This document shows positions 1 to 8,725 of a DNA stretch of 64,000 bases, in pieces. Every line of letters starts with the position of its first letter. The stretch's first letter is position 1. The notes beneath the pieces were generated by a model. That model did not search any database, was not told the origin of the DNA, and saw only the letters and a list, made by a program, of their open reading frames with translations. Source of the DNA: Algirhabdus cladophorae (lineage in GTDB: Bacteria > Pseudomonadota > Alphaproteobacteria > Rhodobacterales > Rhodobacteraceae); NCBI RefSeq assembly GCF_044772865.1, contig NZ_CP173029.1:1240001-1304000 (forward strand). Reading direction: 5' to 3'. A program made the translations under genes and the position numbers.

Positions 1-93
1 GCTTAAAATTTGTTCTTCTTTTGTTTCGCTGCATACCACCTGTCAACTTTTGCCTGTCATACCCGAAAAGCGGCGAGATGATGTGAGGGCAGA

Positions 94-879
94 ATGCAAT
101 CCAGCAGCAGGTTTTTAGTGTGGCGAATATTGGTTCTGTTGGTGGTGTGCAGTGCATCCCCAATGCAGGCTGCATCATTGGTGCCCGATACAGCGGTCTC
201 GCCGCACCGGACGGCTTTGGTGCCTGCCTCCGCGCCCGCAGGCGGCGGTGTTCGAGGGCAAAGCCTGTTTATCGGCCAAGAGGGGGCAAGCCTGTTCGCG
301 CCTTATCCTGAGCGCCCTATGACCAAACGTGGGCGATCCCTGCCTTTGGATGGGGGACAATTGGCTCGACCCGGCGGTGGACCCTTAGGGGGCGGGGCCT
401 ATTCCCCGTTAGAACGTTTGCGCGCCCTGATCCAAAAGGCAGAATCGCGCCGCGACGGGTATGATGCTGTGCAATATGGTGCCACGCGGCGACCTGCGAA
501 ACGGCCAACCGATATGAGTTTGGGTGAGATTTTTCAGTGGATCGAAGCAACACCGGGCCAGCCCCACGCCATTGGCCGCTATCAATTTATACCAAAGACG
601 CTGAGACGCCTTGTAAAACGCCTGAACCTGCCTGCGCATATTCGGTTTTCCCCGGGGGTGCAGGATGATCTGGCCGATGTTTTGCTGGCCGAGGCTGGAT
701 TGCAGGCGCTTGACCGATCCGAAATCTCGCGCGAGACCTTTATGCACAATCTGGCCAAGATCTGGGCGGGGCTGCCTTTACCGAATGGCAAATCCTACTA
801 CGAGGGTTACGCAGGCAACAAAGCCAGCATCACTTGGGCCTATTTTGAGGCAGAAATGGTGGCGATTTTTCCTGGTTAA
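94..879 (+). CDS. Exported muramidase-like hypothetical protein
   Basis: The 261-residue protein starts with a hydrophobic signal peptide (about residues 1-26, likely cut after Met-Gln-Ala). A Gly/Pro-rich linker follows to about residue 105, then a helical C-terminal domain. That domain has an acidic residue early in a helix (Glu117 in KAESRRDGYD) and a GRYQFIPKTL stretch at 161-170, the layout of lysozyme-fold muramidases in which Glu precedes a Gly-Arg-Tyr-Gln motif. This suggests a periplasmic peptidoglycan-cleaving enzyme, but the family is only partly recognised. A purine-rich GTGAGGG lies just before the ATG. Nothing clear is seen in bases 1-93. The gene converges on the LysR gene. A non-enzymatic lysozyme-like domain remains possible. 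Confidence 0.7.
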   Translation: MQSSSRFLVWRILVLLVVCSASPMQAASLVPDTAVSPHRTALVPASAPAGGGVRGQSLFIGQEGASLFAPYPERPMTKRGRSLPLDGGQLARPGGGPLGGGAYSPLERLRALIQKAESRRDGYDAVQYGATRRPAKRPTDMSLGEIFQWIEATPGQPHAIGRYQFIPKTLRRLVKRLNLPAHIRFSPGVQDDLADVLLAEAGLQALDRSEISRETFMHNLAKIWAGLPLPNGKSYYEGYAGNKASITWAYFEAEMVAIFPG

Positions 880-901
880 TATCTGTGAGAGGGTGGGCCG
901 C

Positions 902-1807
902 TCAGCCCGCCGCAAGCTCGCGCATTTTCTTACGATGGGTGATAATCTCGTCTTGTACGAAATCCCGGAACGCGGTGATGCGTTTGGATTGGCGTAATTC
1001 CTCGGGGTAGGCCAAGAAAACTGGGACTTCTGTGCTTTCAATCTCGGGCAGGATACGCACCAATTGCGGGAAATCCTCGGTCACGTAATCTGGCAAGACG
1101 CCTATGCCAAGATTGTGCAAGGTCGCTTGTAACACGCCAAAGTAATTGTTGACGGTCAATAGGCTAGGCACCTCATTGGCCAAAAGGCTGCTGACTAAGG
1201 TGGCCCCTGCGCCTACTTGTGTTGACTTTGGGTTCTGACAAATCAGCCGGTGCCGATGCAACTCGTCCAAAGTGTTTGGCGTCGGGTTTTGCTCGAGATA
1301 GCCGGGCGAGGCATAAAGGCGCATCTTTACAGTCATTAGTTTCTTGCGGATCAAATCGGCCTGTGACGGCTCCTTCATACGGATTGCTACATCTGCCTCG
1401 CGCATGGGCAGGTCCAGCACCCGTTCCTCAAGCATGAGATCAATCTTCAGGTCTGGGTATTTCTCGTAGAGATGGGGCAGGCGGGGGGCCAGCCAGAGTG
1501 ATCCAAATCCGATGGTGGTGGTGACTTTTAACTCGCCAAAGACCTCTTCCTCGCTGTCGCGGATGCGCGCACTGGCAGCGTCAAGGCGTTTGATCATAGC
1601 GGATGTGGCATCAAACAGCAGCTCACCTTGTTCGGTGAGAATCAATCCCCGCGCGTGGCGATGAAAAAGTGTCGCGTTCAAGGTTTCTTCAAGCGCACGC
1701 ACCTGTCGGCTTACGGCAGATTGCGACAAATGCAGCACGTCACCGGCATGGGTCAAACTACCCGCATCGGCCACTGCGTGAAATATTCTGAGTTTATCCC
1801 AATCCAT
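902..1807 (-). CDS. LysR-family transcriptional regulator
   Basis: This is a 301-residue LysR-type regulator. The winged helix-turn-helix at residues 2-61 includes AVADAGSLTHAGDVLHLSQS and AVSRQVRALE, and a substrate-binding effector domain follows from about residue 90. The reading frame extends nine codons further upstream to 1834, but the family normally begins with M-D-W-D-K-L, so the ATG at 1807 is preferred. The gene is divergent from the indolepyruvate oxidoreductase gene, with about 150 bases between them containing a dyad at 1849-1873. By the usual LysR arrangement it may control that gene and itself, but the effector cannot be told from sequence. Confidence 0.93.
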   Translation of the reverse strand: MDWDKLRIFHAVADAGSLTHAGDVLHLSQSAVSRQVRALEETLNATLFHRHARGLILTEQGELLFDATSAMIKRLDAASARIRDSEEEVFGELKVTTTIGFGSLWLAPRLPHLYEKYPDLKIDLMLEERVLDLPMREADVAIRMKEPSQADLIRKKLMTVKMRLYASPGYLEQNPTPNTLDELHRHRLICQNPKSTQVGAGATLVSSLLANEVPSLLTVNNYFGVLQATLHNLGIGVLPDYVTEDFPQLVRILPEIESTEVPVFLAYPEELRQSKRITAFRDFVQDEIITHRKKMRELAAG

Positions 1808-1848
1808 ACCTTGCGCCTTATAACTCGATCTCATGGCTTATGCGTTCT

Positions 1849-1873
1849 TATCGAACTGGGATACTGATCGATA
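1849..1873. promoter_or_regulatory. Candidate LysR operator (TATCGA-N13-TCGATA)
   Basis: A perfect 6-base inverted repeat, TATCGA at 1849-1854 and TCGATA at 1868-1873, is separated by 13 bases in the divergent intergenic region between the LysR gene and iorAB. Its size and place fit a LysR-type recognition site, but the classical T-N11-A core is not obvious. The assignment is inferred from position. Confidence 0.35.
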
Positions 1874-1955
1874 CCCTTTGATGCCGATTTTTCTTGGTAG
1901 GTCAGGTTTTGTGACCTATGCTGTTTAAAAGGGCGCTTTTTAGGGGAGGAGCCTC

Positions 1956-4900
1956 ATGATCCATCACGATGTAAGCCTTGAAGACCGGTATGACCTGTCC
2001 AAATCGCGGGTTTTGTTGAATGGCACGCAGGCTTTGGTGCGCATGATGTTGATGCAAAAGGCCATTGATGCGGCTGCAGGCCACAATACGGCTGGATTGG
2101 TGACAGGCTATCGCGGCTCGCCCCTTGGGGCTGTGGACATGCAGATGTCACGCGCGCAAAGTCATCTTGATGCCAGTGACGTGGTGTTCCAACCGGCCCT
2201 GAACGAGGATTTGGCAGCTACGGCCCTTTGGGGATCGCAGCAGGCCGAATTGCGCGGAGAAGGGAAATTCGACGGGGTTTTTGGTCTTTGGTATGGAAAA
2301 GGCCCCGGTGTGGATCGATCTGGCGATGTGTTTCGGCACGCAAACATGGCAGGCACCTCGCCGTTTGGGGGCGTTTTGGCGGCCTTGGGCGATGACCATA
2401 CAGGCGAAAGCAGCACCTCGCTGCATCAATCCGAATGGACGATGGTCGACAGTTTTATGCCGGTTCTGTCGCCAGCAGGCGTTCAGGAAATTATTGATTT
2501 TGGATTGTTTGGACTGGCGTTGAGCCGTTTTGCCGGTGTCTGGGCAGGTCTTAAATGTATGAAAGACACGGTTGAGGTCACAGCAGTGGTCGAGGCCGGA
2601 TTGGACCGTGCGCCGTTTGTGATCCCGGATTTTGCAATGCCTGAGGGGGGCGTGAACATCCGATTGGTCGACACACCGCAGGATCAAGAGGCACGGATTA
2701 TCGACTACAAGCGCCACGCTGCCGAGGCCTTTGGTCATGCCAACGGGATTGATCAGCGCGTGCACGGGGCCAAGGGGGCCAAAATTGGCTTTGTCGCTGC
2801 GGGCAAAAACTGGCTGGATTTGGTGCATGCGCTGAGCCTGCTGGGTTTGGATGATGCGGAATGTCGCCATTTGGGGGTGACGACTTACAAGGTCGGGATG
2901 ACGTGGCCGCTGGATGTCAAAGGCTTTAACGCCTGGGCTGATGATCTGGATTTGATCGTAGTGGTCGAGGAAAAACGCAAATTGATCGAAGTGCAGGCTA
3001 AAGAGGCGATTTTCAACGACCGCCGGGGGCGGCGGGTGTACGGCGGCACGGATCATACGGGGGCCGAGTTGTTTACGGCCAAAGGGGCTTTGGATCCCGT
3101 TGATATAGCGGAAAAACTGGGCCACATTTTGCAAGCTGAGGGACGCGATACGGACAAATTGCGTGGTGCGTTGGCGGCAATTGCTGGGGCTAAAAAGGCG
3201 GATAACGCAGATGAAATCGCATCGCGCTTGCCATATTTTTGTTCCGGTTGCCCGCATAATTCATCGACCAAGGTGCCAGAGGGCTCTCGCGCCTATGCAG
3301 GCATTGGCTGTCATTACATGGTGCAGTGGATGGATCGCGAGACCATGGGCTTTACCCAGATGGGTGGCGAAGGGGCCAATTGGGTCGGGGAGGCACCGTT
3401 TTCAACCCGCGATCATGTGTTCCAAAATATCGGTGATGGCACTTATAATCACTCTGGTTTGCAGGCCATCCGGGGGGCTGTGGCTGCTGGCACCTCGATG
3501 ACGTATAAAATCCTGTTCAATGATGCGGTCGCAATGACTGGTGGGCAGGGCAACGACGGTCAATTGGATGCTGCTCGGATCACCCGCGAAGTGCAGGCTA
3601 TGGGCGTCAAAAACCTAGTGTTGGTCTACGACGAAAAAGAAGAGATTGATTTTAGCCTCTTTCCCAAAGGAATTGCGCGGCATGAGCGGGTTGAGTTGCA
3701 ATCTGTTCAGGAAAAACTGAGTAAAACCAGTGGTGTGTCAGTCATTGTTTATGTCCAAACCTGTGCTGCTGAAAAGCGACGACGCCGCAAGCGCGGGCTG
3801 TTTCCGGATCCGGATGCGCGGATCTTTATCAACACGGATATTTGCGAGGGTTGCGGCGATTGCGGCGTGCAATCCAACTGTGTGTCGCTGGTTCCGGTCG
3901 AGACCGAACTGGGCCGCAAACGGGCGATTGATCAGTCCAGCTGCAACAAGGATTTCAGCTGCGTCAGTGGATTTTGTCCGTCTTTTGTGACTGTTTCAGG
4001 AGCCAAAATTCGCAAAGCGGCCACGGCTGAAGTGGATATTCCGGATCTGCCCCTGCCAGCAGCTCGCGAGATCGACGGCACCCACAATGTGGTCATCACA
4101 GGCGTTGGCGGCACCGGCGTTGTGACGATCGGCGCGGTACTGACAATGGCCGCCCATTTGGACGGCAAAGGTGCTGCGATGATGGAAATGGCAGGTTTGG
4201 CGCAAAAGGGCGGGGCTGTGCATATCCATTGCCGCTTGGCCAATCGACCCGAAGATATCAGTGCCATCCGCGTGGCCACTGGCGAGTGTGATGCCTTGAT
4301 CGGTGGGGATTTGGTAGTCTCTGCGGGGGCAAAAACCCTTGGGTTGATGACAGCGGGACGGACGGGCGCTGTGGTCAATAATCACGAGATTATCACTGGC
4401 GATTTCACCCGCGACACCGAATTTAAGCTGCCTACCGGACGGTTGCAGTTGGCCCTACACGCGCGGCTCAAGGAAGGGTTGGTTGAATTCGACGCCTCTG
4501 ATTTTGCTAAGGCGACGTTGGGCGACAGCATCTTTTCCAACATGATTGTTTTTGGGGCTGCGTGGCAAAAGGGGCTTATTCCTTTGGGTCACGACGCGAT
4601 TACCAAAGCGATTGAGTTGAACGGTGCCGCTGTCGAAGCCAATTTGCGAGCCTTCGAGTTAGGACGTTGGGCGGCAGAGTATCCTGAGAAAATTCAAGGG
4701 GTTATCGGGCCGTCATCGGTCACCCAAATGCCCAAGACCGTGCAGGAACAGATCGATTTTCGCGTCCGGCACCTGACCGAGTATCAGGGGCCGGGGCTGG
4801 CCAAGCGTTATTTGAAACGCGTCGAACAGTTCACGGACAAGCGCCTAAAAGAAGCCGTGGCTTTGGGCTATCACAAAGCCTTGGCAATCAAGGACGAATA

Positions 4901-5372
4901 CGAAGTGGCGCGTCTTTTGCTGCAAACCAAAGCCAAGGCTGAGGCAGAATTTGAAGGCGATCTGACCCTGACCTATCATTTGGCGCCGCCAATGACATCG
5001 AAGCTGGGTCCAAATGGCCGTCCGATGAAGAAAGCGTATAAAGCCGGGTTTTCCCGTTGGTTTGGGCCATTGGCGCGGATGAAGCGTTTGCGCGGCACGC
5101 CGTTCAATGTGTTTGGCTATTCGGCGGAACGCCGGATGGAGCGGCGGCTGCTGAAGCAATATGAGGCGGATTTGGCGGTCATCTTGAAGGATGTCACACC
5201 GCAAACTCTTGATATTGCTGTGGCTCTGGCAGAGTTGCCATTACAAATCCGTGGCTTTGGCCCTGTTAAAGAGGCGGCGGCAGAGGCTGCGGCGCAACGA
5301 CGGACGGAATTGCTGGAAGGGCTTGCATTGGGCGGTTTGGTGAAATCTGCGCCTCAAAAAGCTGCAGAATAG
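1956..5372 (+). CDS. Indolepyruvate ferredoxin oxidoreductase, fused alpha/beta subunits
   Basis: The 1138-residue protein is a single-chain 2-oxoacid:ferredoxin oxidoreductase of the indolepyruvate class. Such enzymes decarboxylate aryl pyruvates from aromatic amino acid transamination to aryl-acetyl-CoA and reduce ferredoxin. The N-terminal half carries the pyrimidine-binding and TPP domains; the GDGTYNHSG motif near residue 493 is the TPP/Mg site. Cysteine clusters follow at about 630-642 (CEGCGDC, then C) and 663-675 (CNKDFSC and a GFC). The gamma-type domain starts near 710 with GVGGTGVVTIG. Archaeal enzymes are split into IorA and IorB; the long fused form is common in proteobacteria. 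A GGGGAGG ribosome site precedes the ATG. The divergent LysR gene is the probable regulator. Confidence 0.93.
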   Translation: MIHHDVSLEDRYDLSKSRVLLNGTQALVRMMLMQKAIDAAAGHNTAGLVTGYRGSPLGAVDMQMSRAQSHLDASDVVFQPALNEDLAATALWGSQQAELRGEGKFDGVFGLWYGKGPGVDRSGDVFRHANMAGTSPFGGVLAALGDDHTGESSTSLHQSEWTMVDSFMPVLSPAGVQEIIDFGLFGLALSRFAGVWAGLKCMKDTVEVTAVVEAGLDRAPFVIPDFAMPEGGVNIRLVDTPQDQEARIIDYKRHAAEAFGHANGIDQRVHGAKGAKIGFVAAGKNWLDLVHALSLLGLDDAECRHLGVTTYKVGMTWPLDVKGFNAWADDLDLIVVVEEKRKLIEVQAKEAIFNDRRGRRVYGGTDHTGAELFTAKGALDPVDIAEKLGHILQAEGRDTDKLRGALAAIAGAKKADNADEIASRLPYFCSGCPHNSSTKVPEGSRAYAGIGCHYMVQWMDRETMGFTQMGGEGANWVGEAPFSTRDHVFQNIGDGTYNHSGLQAIRGAVAAGTSMTYKILFNDAVAMTGGQGNDGQLDAARITREVQAMGVKNLVLVYDEKEEIDFSLFPKGIARHERVELQSVQEKLSKTSGVSVIVYVQTCAAEKRRRRKRGLFPDPDARIFINTDICEGCGDCGVQSNCVSLVPVETELGRKRAIDQSSCNKDFSCVSGFCPSFVTVSGAKIRKAATAEVDIPDLPLPAAREIDGTHNVVITGVGGTGVVTIGAVLTMAAHLDGKGAAMMEMAGLAQKGGAVHIHCRLANRPEDISAIRVATGECDALIGGDLVVSAGAKTLGLMTAGRTGAVVNNHEIITGDFTRDTEFKLPTGRLQLALHARLKEGLVEFDASDFAKATLGDSIFSNMIVFGAAWQKGLIPLGHDAITKAIELNGAAVEANLRAFELGRWAAEYPEKIQGVIGPSSVTQMPKTVQEQIDFRVRHLTEYQGPGLAKRYLKRVEQFTDKRLKEAVALGYHKALAIKDEYEVARLLLQTKAKAEAEFEGDLTLTYHLAPPMTSKLGPNGRPMKKAYKAGFSRWFGPLARMKRLRGTPFNVFGYSAERRMERRLLKQYEADLAVILKDVTPQTLDIAVALAELPLQIRGFGPVKEAAAEAAAQRRTELLEGLALGGLVKSAPQKAAE

Positions 5373-5445
5373 TCAAACCGCTTGGAAAATGACGTAAAAG
5401 CGTTACATCAGGCGCAGTAAAAGAGCAGAAACAACCACAAAAGCT

Positions 5446-6330
5446 ATGCCCAAATCCCAGCACCGCAATCAGACCCGCGAGATCAGCTACGCGTATTCTG
5501 CCCAGACCCGCAGCGGTCGAGCGATGATCCGTGTGATGGAAAATGCTACGGGTCGTTTGGGATTGATCAGGCGTGCAAAAGGCTATGAGCATGACGTGGC
5601 CGGTGGGCGCGACTTCTTTCAGGTTATGGCTGATCGCTATGGGCTGAGCCTTGATATCCGTGGCGGTGCCTTGTCGAATATTCCCAAAGAGGGGCCGCTG
5701 ATTGTTGTGGCCAACCATCCATATGGCATTCTGGACGGCTTGATGTTGGGTTATATTCTGTCGGTTGTTCGGGGTGACTTTCGGATTCTGGCGCACCGGG
5801 TGTTTCATCTGGCAGAGGATTTGAACCGTGTGATCCTGCCGATTTCCTTTGATGAGACCAAAGACGCGGTCAAACTGAACATCCAAACCCGCAAAGACGC
5901 ATTGAACTACCTTGAAAAGGGGGGGGCCATGGGGGTCTTTCCTGGTGGGACTGTCAGCACGGCTGTAACGCCATTTGCGAAACCATTGGATCCCGGCTGG
6001 CGGGCGTTTACGGCCAAAATGGTGGCCAAATCGAACGCCACCGTTGTGCCGATTTTCTTTGATGGACAGACCAGTCGGCTGTTTCAAATGGCCAGTCATT
6101 TGCATGCGACCCTGCGCATGGGCTTTATGATCAAAGAGTTCAAAGCCAAAGTCGACAGCCCTTTACCGATTGTTATTGGCGCGCCTTTGCCGCAATCTGA
6201 ATTAGATGCACGTCGCACGGACAACAAAGCCATGATGGAATATCTGCGCACCTCGACATATGCCTTGTCGACCCAGCCTTTGGATCCGCGCGAGCAGGGG
6301 TTTGAGTTTGAAAAGCGGTATAAACACTAA
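5446..6330 (+). CDS. Lysophospholipid acyltransferase family protein
   Basis: The 294-residue protein has a PlsC-type acyltransferase domain. The catalytic block is NHPYGILDG (His91, Asp97), a variant with five residues between His and Asp instead of the usual four. It is seen in the hemolysin-like acyltransferases that include lyso-ornithine-lipid enzymes. A second conserved block, GVFPGGTVS near residues 164-172, matches the FPEG-type substrate-binding motif. It probably acylates a lysolipid at the inner face of the membrane; glycerophospholipid versus ornithine lipid cannot be decided. Its stop codon overlaps the murI start by one base (TAATG), so translation is probably coupled. Confidence 0.85.
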   Translation: MPKSQHRNQTREISYAYSAQTRSGRAMIRVMENATGRLGLIRRAKGYEHDVAGGRDFFQVMADRYGLSLDIRGGALSNIPKEGPLIVVANHPYGILDGLMLGYILSVVRGDFRILAHRVFHLAEDLNRVILPISFDETKDAVKLNIQTRKDALNYLEKGGAMGVFPGGTVSTAVTPFAKPLDPGWRAFTAKMVAKSNATVVPIFFDGQTSRLFQMASHLHATLRMGFMIKEFKAKVDSPLPIVIGAPLPQSELDARRTDNKAMMEYLRTSTYALSTQPLDPREQGFEFEKRYKH

Positions 6331-7142
6331 TGGCTGTAGGAATATTTGACAGTGGATTGGGCGGGCTCACCGTTTTGGATGCGGCCCAACGCAGGCTGCC
6401 GGATGTGCCTTTTGTCTATTTGGGTGACAGCGCCCATGCACCTTACGGGGTGCGGGATGCGGATGATATTTTTGACCTGACCTGTGCGGCGGTCGAGCGG
6501 CTGTGGGATGAGGGATGTGATCTGGTGATCCTGGCCTGCAACACGGCCTCTGCGGCTGCGTTGCGACGGATGCAAGAAAGCTGGGTTCCGACGAATAAGC
6601 GGGTGCTGGGCGTATTTGTACCGTTGATCGAGGCCCTGACGGAACGGCAATGGGGCGACAATTCCCCGCCGCGCGAGGTTGGCGTGCAGCACGTGGCGCT
6701 TTTTGCGACCCCGGCTACAGTGGCCAGTCGTGCCTTCCAACGGGAGCTGGCGTTTCGGGCTGTAGGTGTCGATGTTGAAGCGCAGGCCTGTGGCGGTATC
6801 GTGGATGCCATCGAGGATGGCGATTTCATTCTGGCGGACGCCATGGTGCGCAGCCATGTGGACGCGTTGAAACGCAAGATGCCCAAGCCGCAAGCCGCGA
6901 TTTTGGGCTGTACGCATTACCCGTTGATGTTGGAAAGTTTCCAGCATGCCTTGGGCGAAGACGTGTCGGTGTACTCGCAGGCCAATCTGGTCGCGGAAAG
7001 TCTTGCAGACTACCTTGGCCGCCATCCAACGATGGTGGGATCCGGCACACAGACTGCGTTTTTGACCACGGGGGATCCCAAACGTGTCAGCGTGCGCGCC
7101 ACGCAATTTCTAAAACGTGAGATCGTTTTTTCCCAAGCCTGA
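6330..7142 (+). CDS. murI: Glutamate racemase
   Basis: The 270-residue enzyme interconverts L- and D-glutamate to supply D-Glu for peptidoglycan. The N-terminal GIFDSGLGGLTV motif binds substrate. The two catalytic cysteines are Cys70 in LACNTAS and Cys194 in LGCTHYP. Length is normal for the family. The ATG at 6330 shares a base with the acyltransferase stop. argC begins about 50 bases downstream, so the three genes may be co-transcribed. Confidence 0.96.
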   Translation: MAVGIFDSGLGGLTVLDAAQRRLPDVPFVYLGDSAHAPYGVRDADDIFDLTCAAVERLWDEGCDLVILACNTASAAALRRMQESWVPTNKRVLGVFVPLIEALTERQWGDNSPPREVGVQHVALFATPATVASRAFQRELAFRAVGVDVEAQACGGIVDAIEDGDFILADAMVRSHVDALKRKMPKPQAAILGCTHYPLMLESFQHALGEDVSVYSQANLVAESLADYLGRHPTMVGSGTQTAFLTTGDPKRVSVRATQFLKREIVFSQA

Positions 7143-7194
7143 TTGCAGCAGCCGCAGTTTGCCCCTAAATCAAGGGCAACAAAGGATCTGGACC

Positions 7195-8223
7195 ATGACC
7201 AAAAACATCGTGATTTTAGGGGCTTCCGGCTATACGGGCGCGGAATTGGTGCGCCTGTTGGCGACCCATGGGGGCATGACCATCGTTGCGTTGTCTGCAG
7301 ACCGTAAAGCTGGGCAGGCCATGGGCGATGTGTTTCCCCATTTGCGCCATCTGGATTTGCCGGTTCTGCAAAAGATTGAAACGATCGATTTTGCTGGTGT
7401 GGATTTGGTGTTTTGCGCCTTGCCTCATGCGACTTCGCAAGCAGTGATCAAGACTTTGCCTGCATCGGTCAAGGTCGTGGATTTATCCGCAGATTTCAGG
7501 CTGCGCGATATGGCGGAATATGAAAAATGGTATGGCAAGGGCCATGATGCCACTGATTTGCAAGCCGAGGCCGTCTATGGTCTGACTGAATTCTACCGCG
7601 AGGATATCGCAGCGGCACGACTGGTGGCGGGCACTGGATGCAATGCGGCGACGGGCCAATATGCCTTGCGTCCGTTGATTGAAGCAGGTGTGATTGATCT
7701 GGATCAGATCATTATCGATCTTAAGACCGGCGTATCCGGGGCAGGGCGGTCGCTGAAGGAAAACCTGTTACATGCAGAGCTGTCCGAAGGGGCCCATGCC
7801 TATGCCGTTGGCGGGACGCACCGTCATTTGGCCGAGTTCGATCAGGAATTTTCTGCGATTGCAGGGCGTCCGGTAACGGTTCAGTTTACCCCGCATCTGT
7901 TGCCCGCCAATCGCGGGATCATCGCAACTGTCTATGTGCATGGTGACGCACAGCAGATCTATGACACGTTGCAGGCGGCTTATGTAGATGAGGCTTTTGT
8001 CGAGACGTTGCCTATGGGGCAGCATCCCTCGACGCGCCATGTGCGTGGCTCAAACTTTTGTCATATTGGCGTTGTGGCCGACCGGATTGAGGGGCGTGCA
8101 ATTGTCATTGCAGCCTTGGACAACCTGACCAAAGGGTCCAGCGGCCAAGCCTTGCAAAACGCAAACCTGATGCTGGGCTTGCCCGAGACCCAAGGCCTGA
8201 TGATGGCCCCGGTGTTCCCATGA
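7195..8223 (+). CDS. argC: N-acetyl-gamma-glutamyl-phosphate reductase
   Basis: The 342-residue enzyme catalyses the NADPH-dependent third step of arginine synthesis. The nucleotide-binding loop GASGYTGAE lies at residues 9-17 and the catalytic cysteine is Cys149 in GTGCNAATGQY. The frame is open 78 bases further upstream, but the ATG at 7195 gives the family's normal start (MTKNIVILGASG) and follows an AAAGGA sequence. The stop overlaps the ccmE start (ATGA). In this group argC often sits at the head of the ccmE-ccmF-ccmH stretch. Confidence 0.96.
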   Translation: MTKNIVILGASGYTGAELVRLLATHGGMTIVALSADRKAGQAMGDVFPHLRHLDLPVLQKIETIDFAGVDLVFCALPHATSQAVIKTLPASVKVVDLSADFRLRDMAEYEKWYGKGHDATDLQAEAVYGLTEFYREDIAAARLVAGTGCNAATGQYALRPLIEAGVIDLDQIIIDLKTGVSGAGRSLKENLLHAELSEGAHAYAVGGTHRHLAEFDQEFSAIAGRPVTVQFTPHLLPANRGIIATVYVHGDAQQIYDTLQAAYVDEAFVETLPMGQHPSTRHVRGSNFCHIGVVADRIEGRAIVIAALDNLTKGSSGQALQNANLMLGLPETQGLMMAPVFP

Positions 8224-8678
8224 AGAGCCTTAAAAAGCAGCGCCGTATTCAGATTGTCGCCTTAGCGGTTGTGGCCTTAATCGGATCCTTTGGTCTGATA
8301 TGGTATGCCAGCCAAGACGCGTTTCAGTTCTTTCGTGCCCCCAGCGAAGTGATCGCCAGCCCGCCAGCCCCAACAGAGGTGTTTCGCATTGGCGGCTTGG
8401 TGACTGAGGGCACTTTGGTGCGTGGCCAAGGGGCCACCATCACCTTTGAAGTCACCGATGGCGGGGCCTCTGTGCCTGTGGCCTACACAGGCGTTCTGCC
8501 GGACCTCTTTGGCGAGGGTGAAGGCATGGTTGGTACAGGGCGCTATGTTGATGGCACCTTCCAAGCCACTGAAATCCTTGCCAGACATGATGAAACATAC
8601 ATGCCTGCTGAGGTCATTGATGCCCTTAAAGAACAGGGTGTTTATGTTGATCCGAACGCAGATGTAGGCACGAATTAA
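8220..8678 (+). CDS. ccmE: Cytochrome c maturation heme chaperone CcmE
   Basis: The 152-residue protein is a membrane-anchored periplasmic chaperone that holds heme covalently and passes it to the CcmF/CcmH lyase complex. An N-terminal transmembrane anchor spans about residues 12-31. The heme-attachment block is HDETY with His123 and Tyr127. The start overlaps the argC stop by four bases. Its partners ccmF and ccmH are downstream, separated by two lysis genes. No ccmABCDG genes are in this window. Confidence 0.95.
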   Translation: MKSLKKQRRIQIVALAVVALIGSFGLIWYASQDAFQFFRAPSEVIASPPAPTEVFRIGGLVTEGTLVRGQGATITFEVTDGGASVPVAYTGVLPDLFGEGEGMVGTGRYVDGTFQATEILARHDETYMPAEVIDALKEQGVYVDPNADVGTN

Positions 8679-8696
8679 CCACTGCGCACGCATCTT

Positions 8697-8721
8697 GTTC
8701 CCCTCAACAAGCGAGGGGAGT
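8697..8721 (+). promoter_or_regulatory. Hairpin covering the endolysin ribosome-binding site
   Basis: CCCCTC at 8700-8705 can pair with GAGGGG at 8713-8718 across the loop AACAAGC, with T8699-A8719 and wobble pairs extending the stem. GAGGGG is also the Shine-Dalgarno sequence of the endolysin ATG at 8726. The stem would hide that site in the mRNA. No T-run follows, so it is not a typical terminator. The pairing is visible in the sequence; a regulatory role is inferred. Confidence 0.5.
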
Positions 8722-8725
8722 CCCG

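Noticed and set aside
2148..3257. 369-codon minus-strand frame inside iorAB
   Set aside because: It overlaps conserved iorAB sequence in antisense and shows no known domain.
5266..6105. 279-codon minus-strand frame across iorAB and the acyltransferase gene
   Set aside because: It is antisense to two recognised genes and has no protein-family signal.
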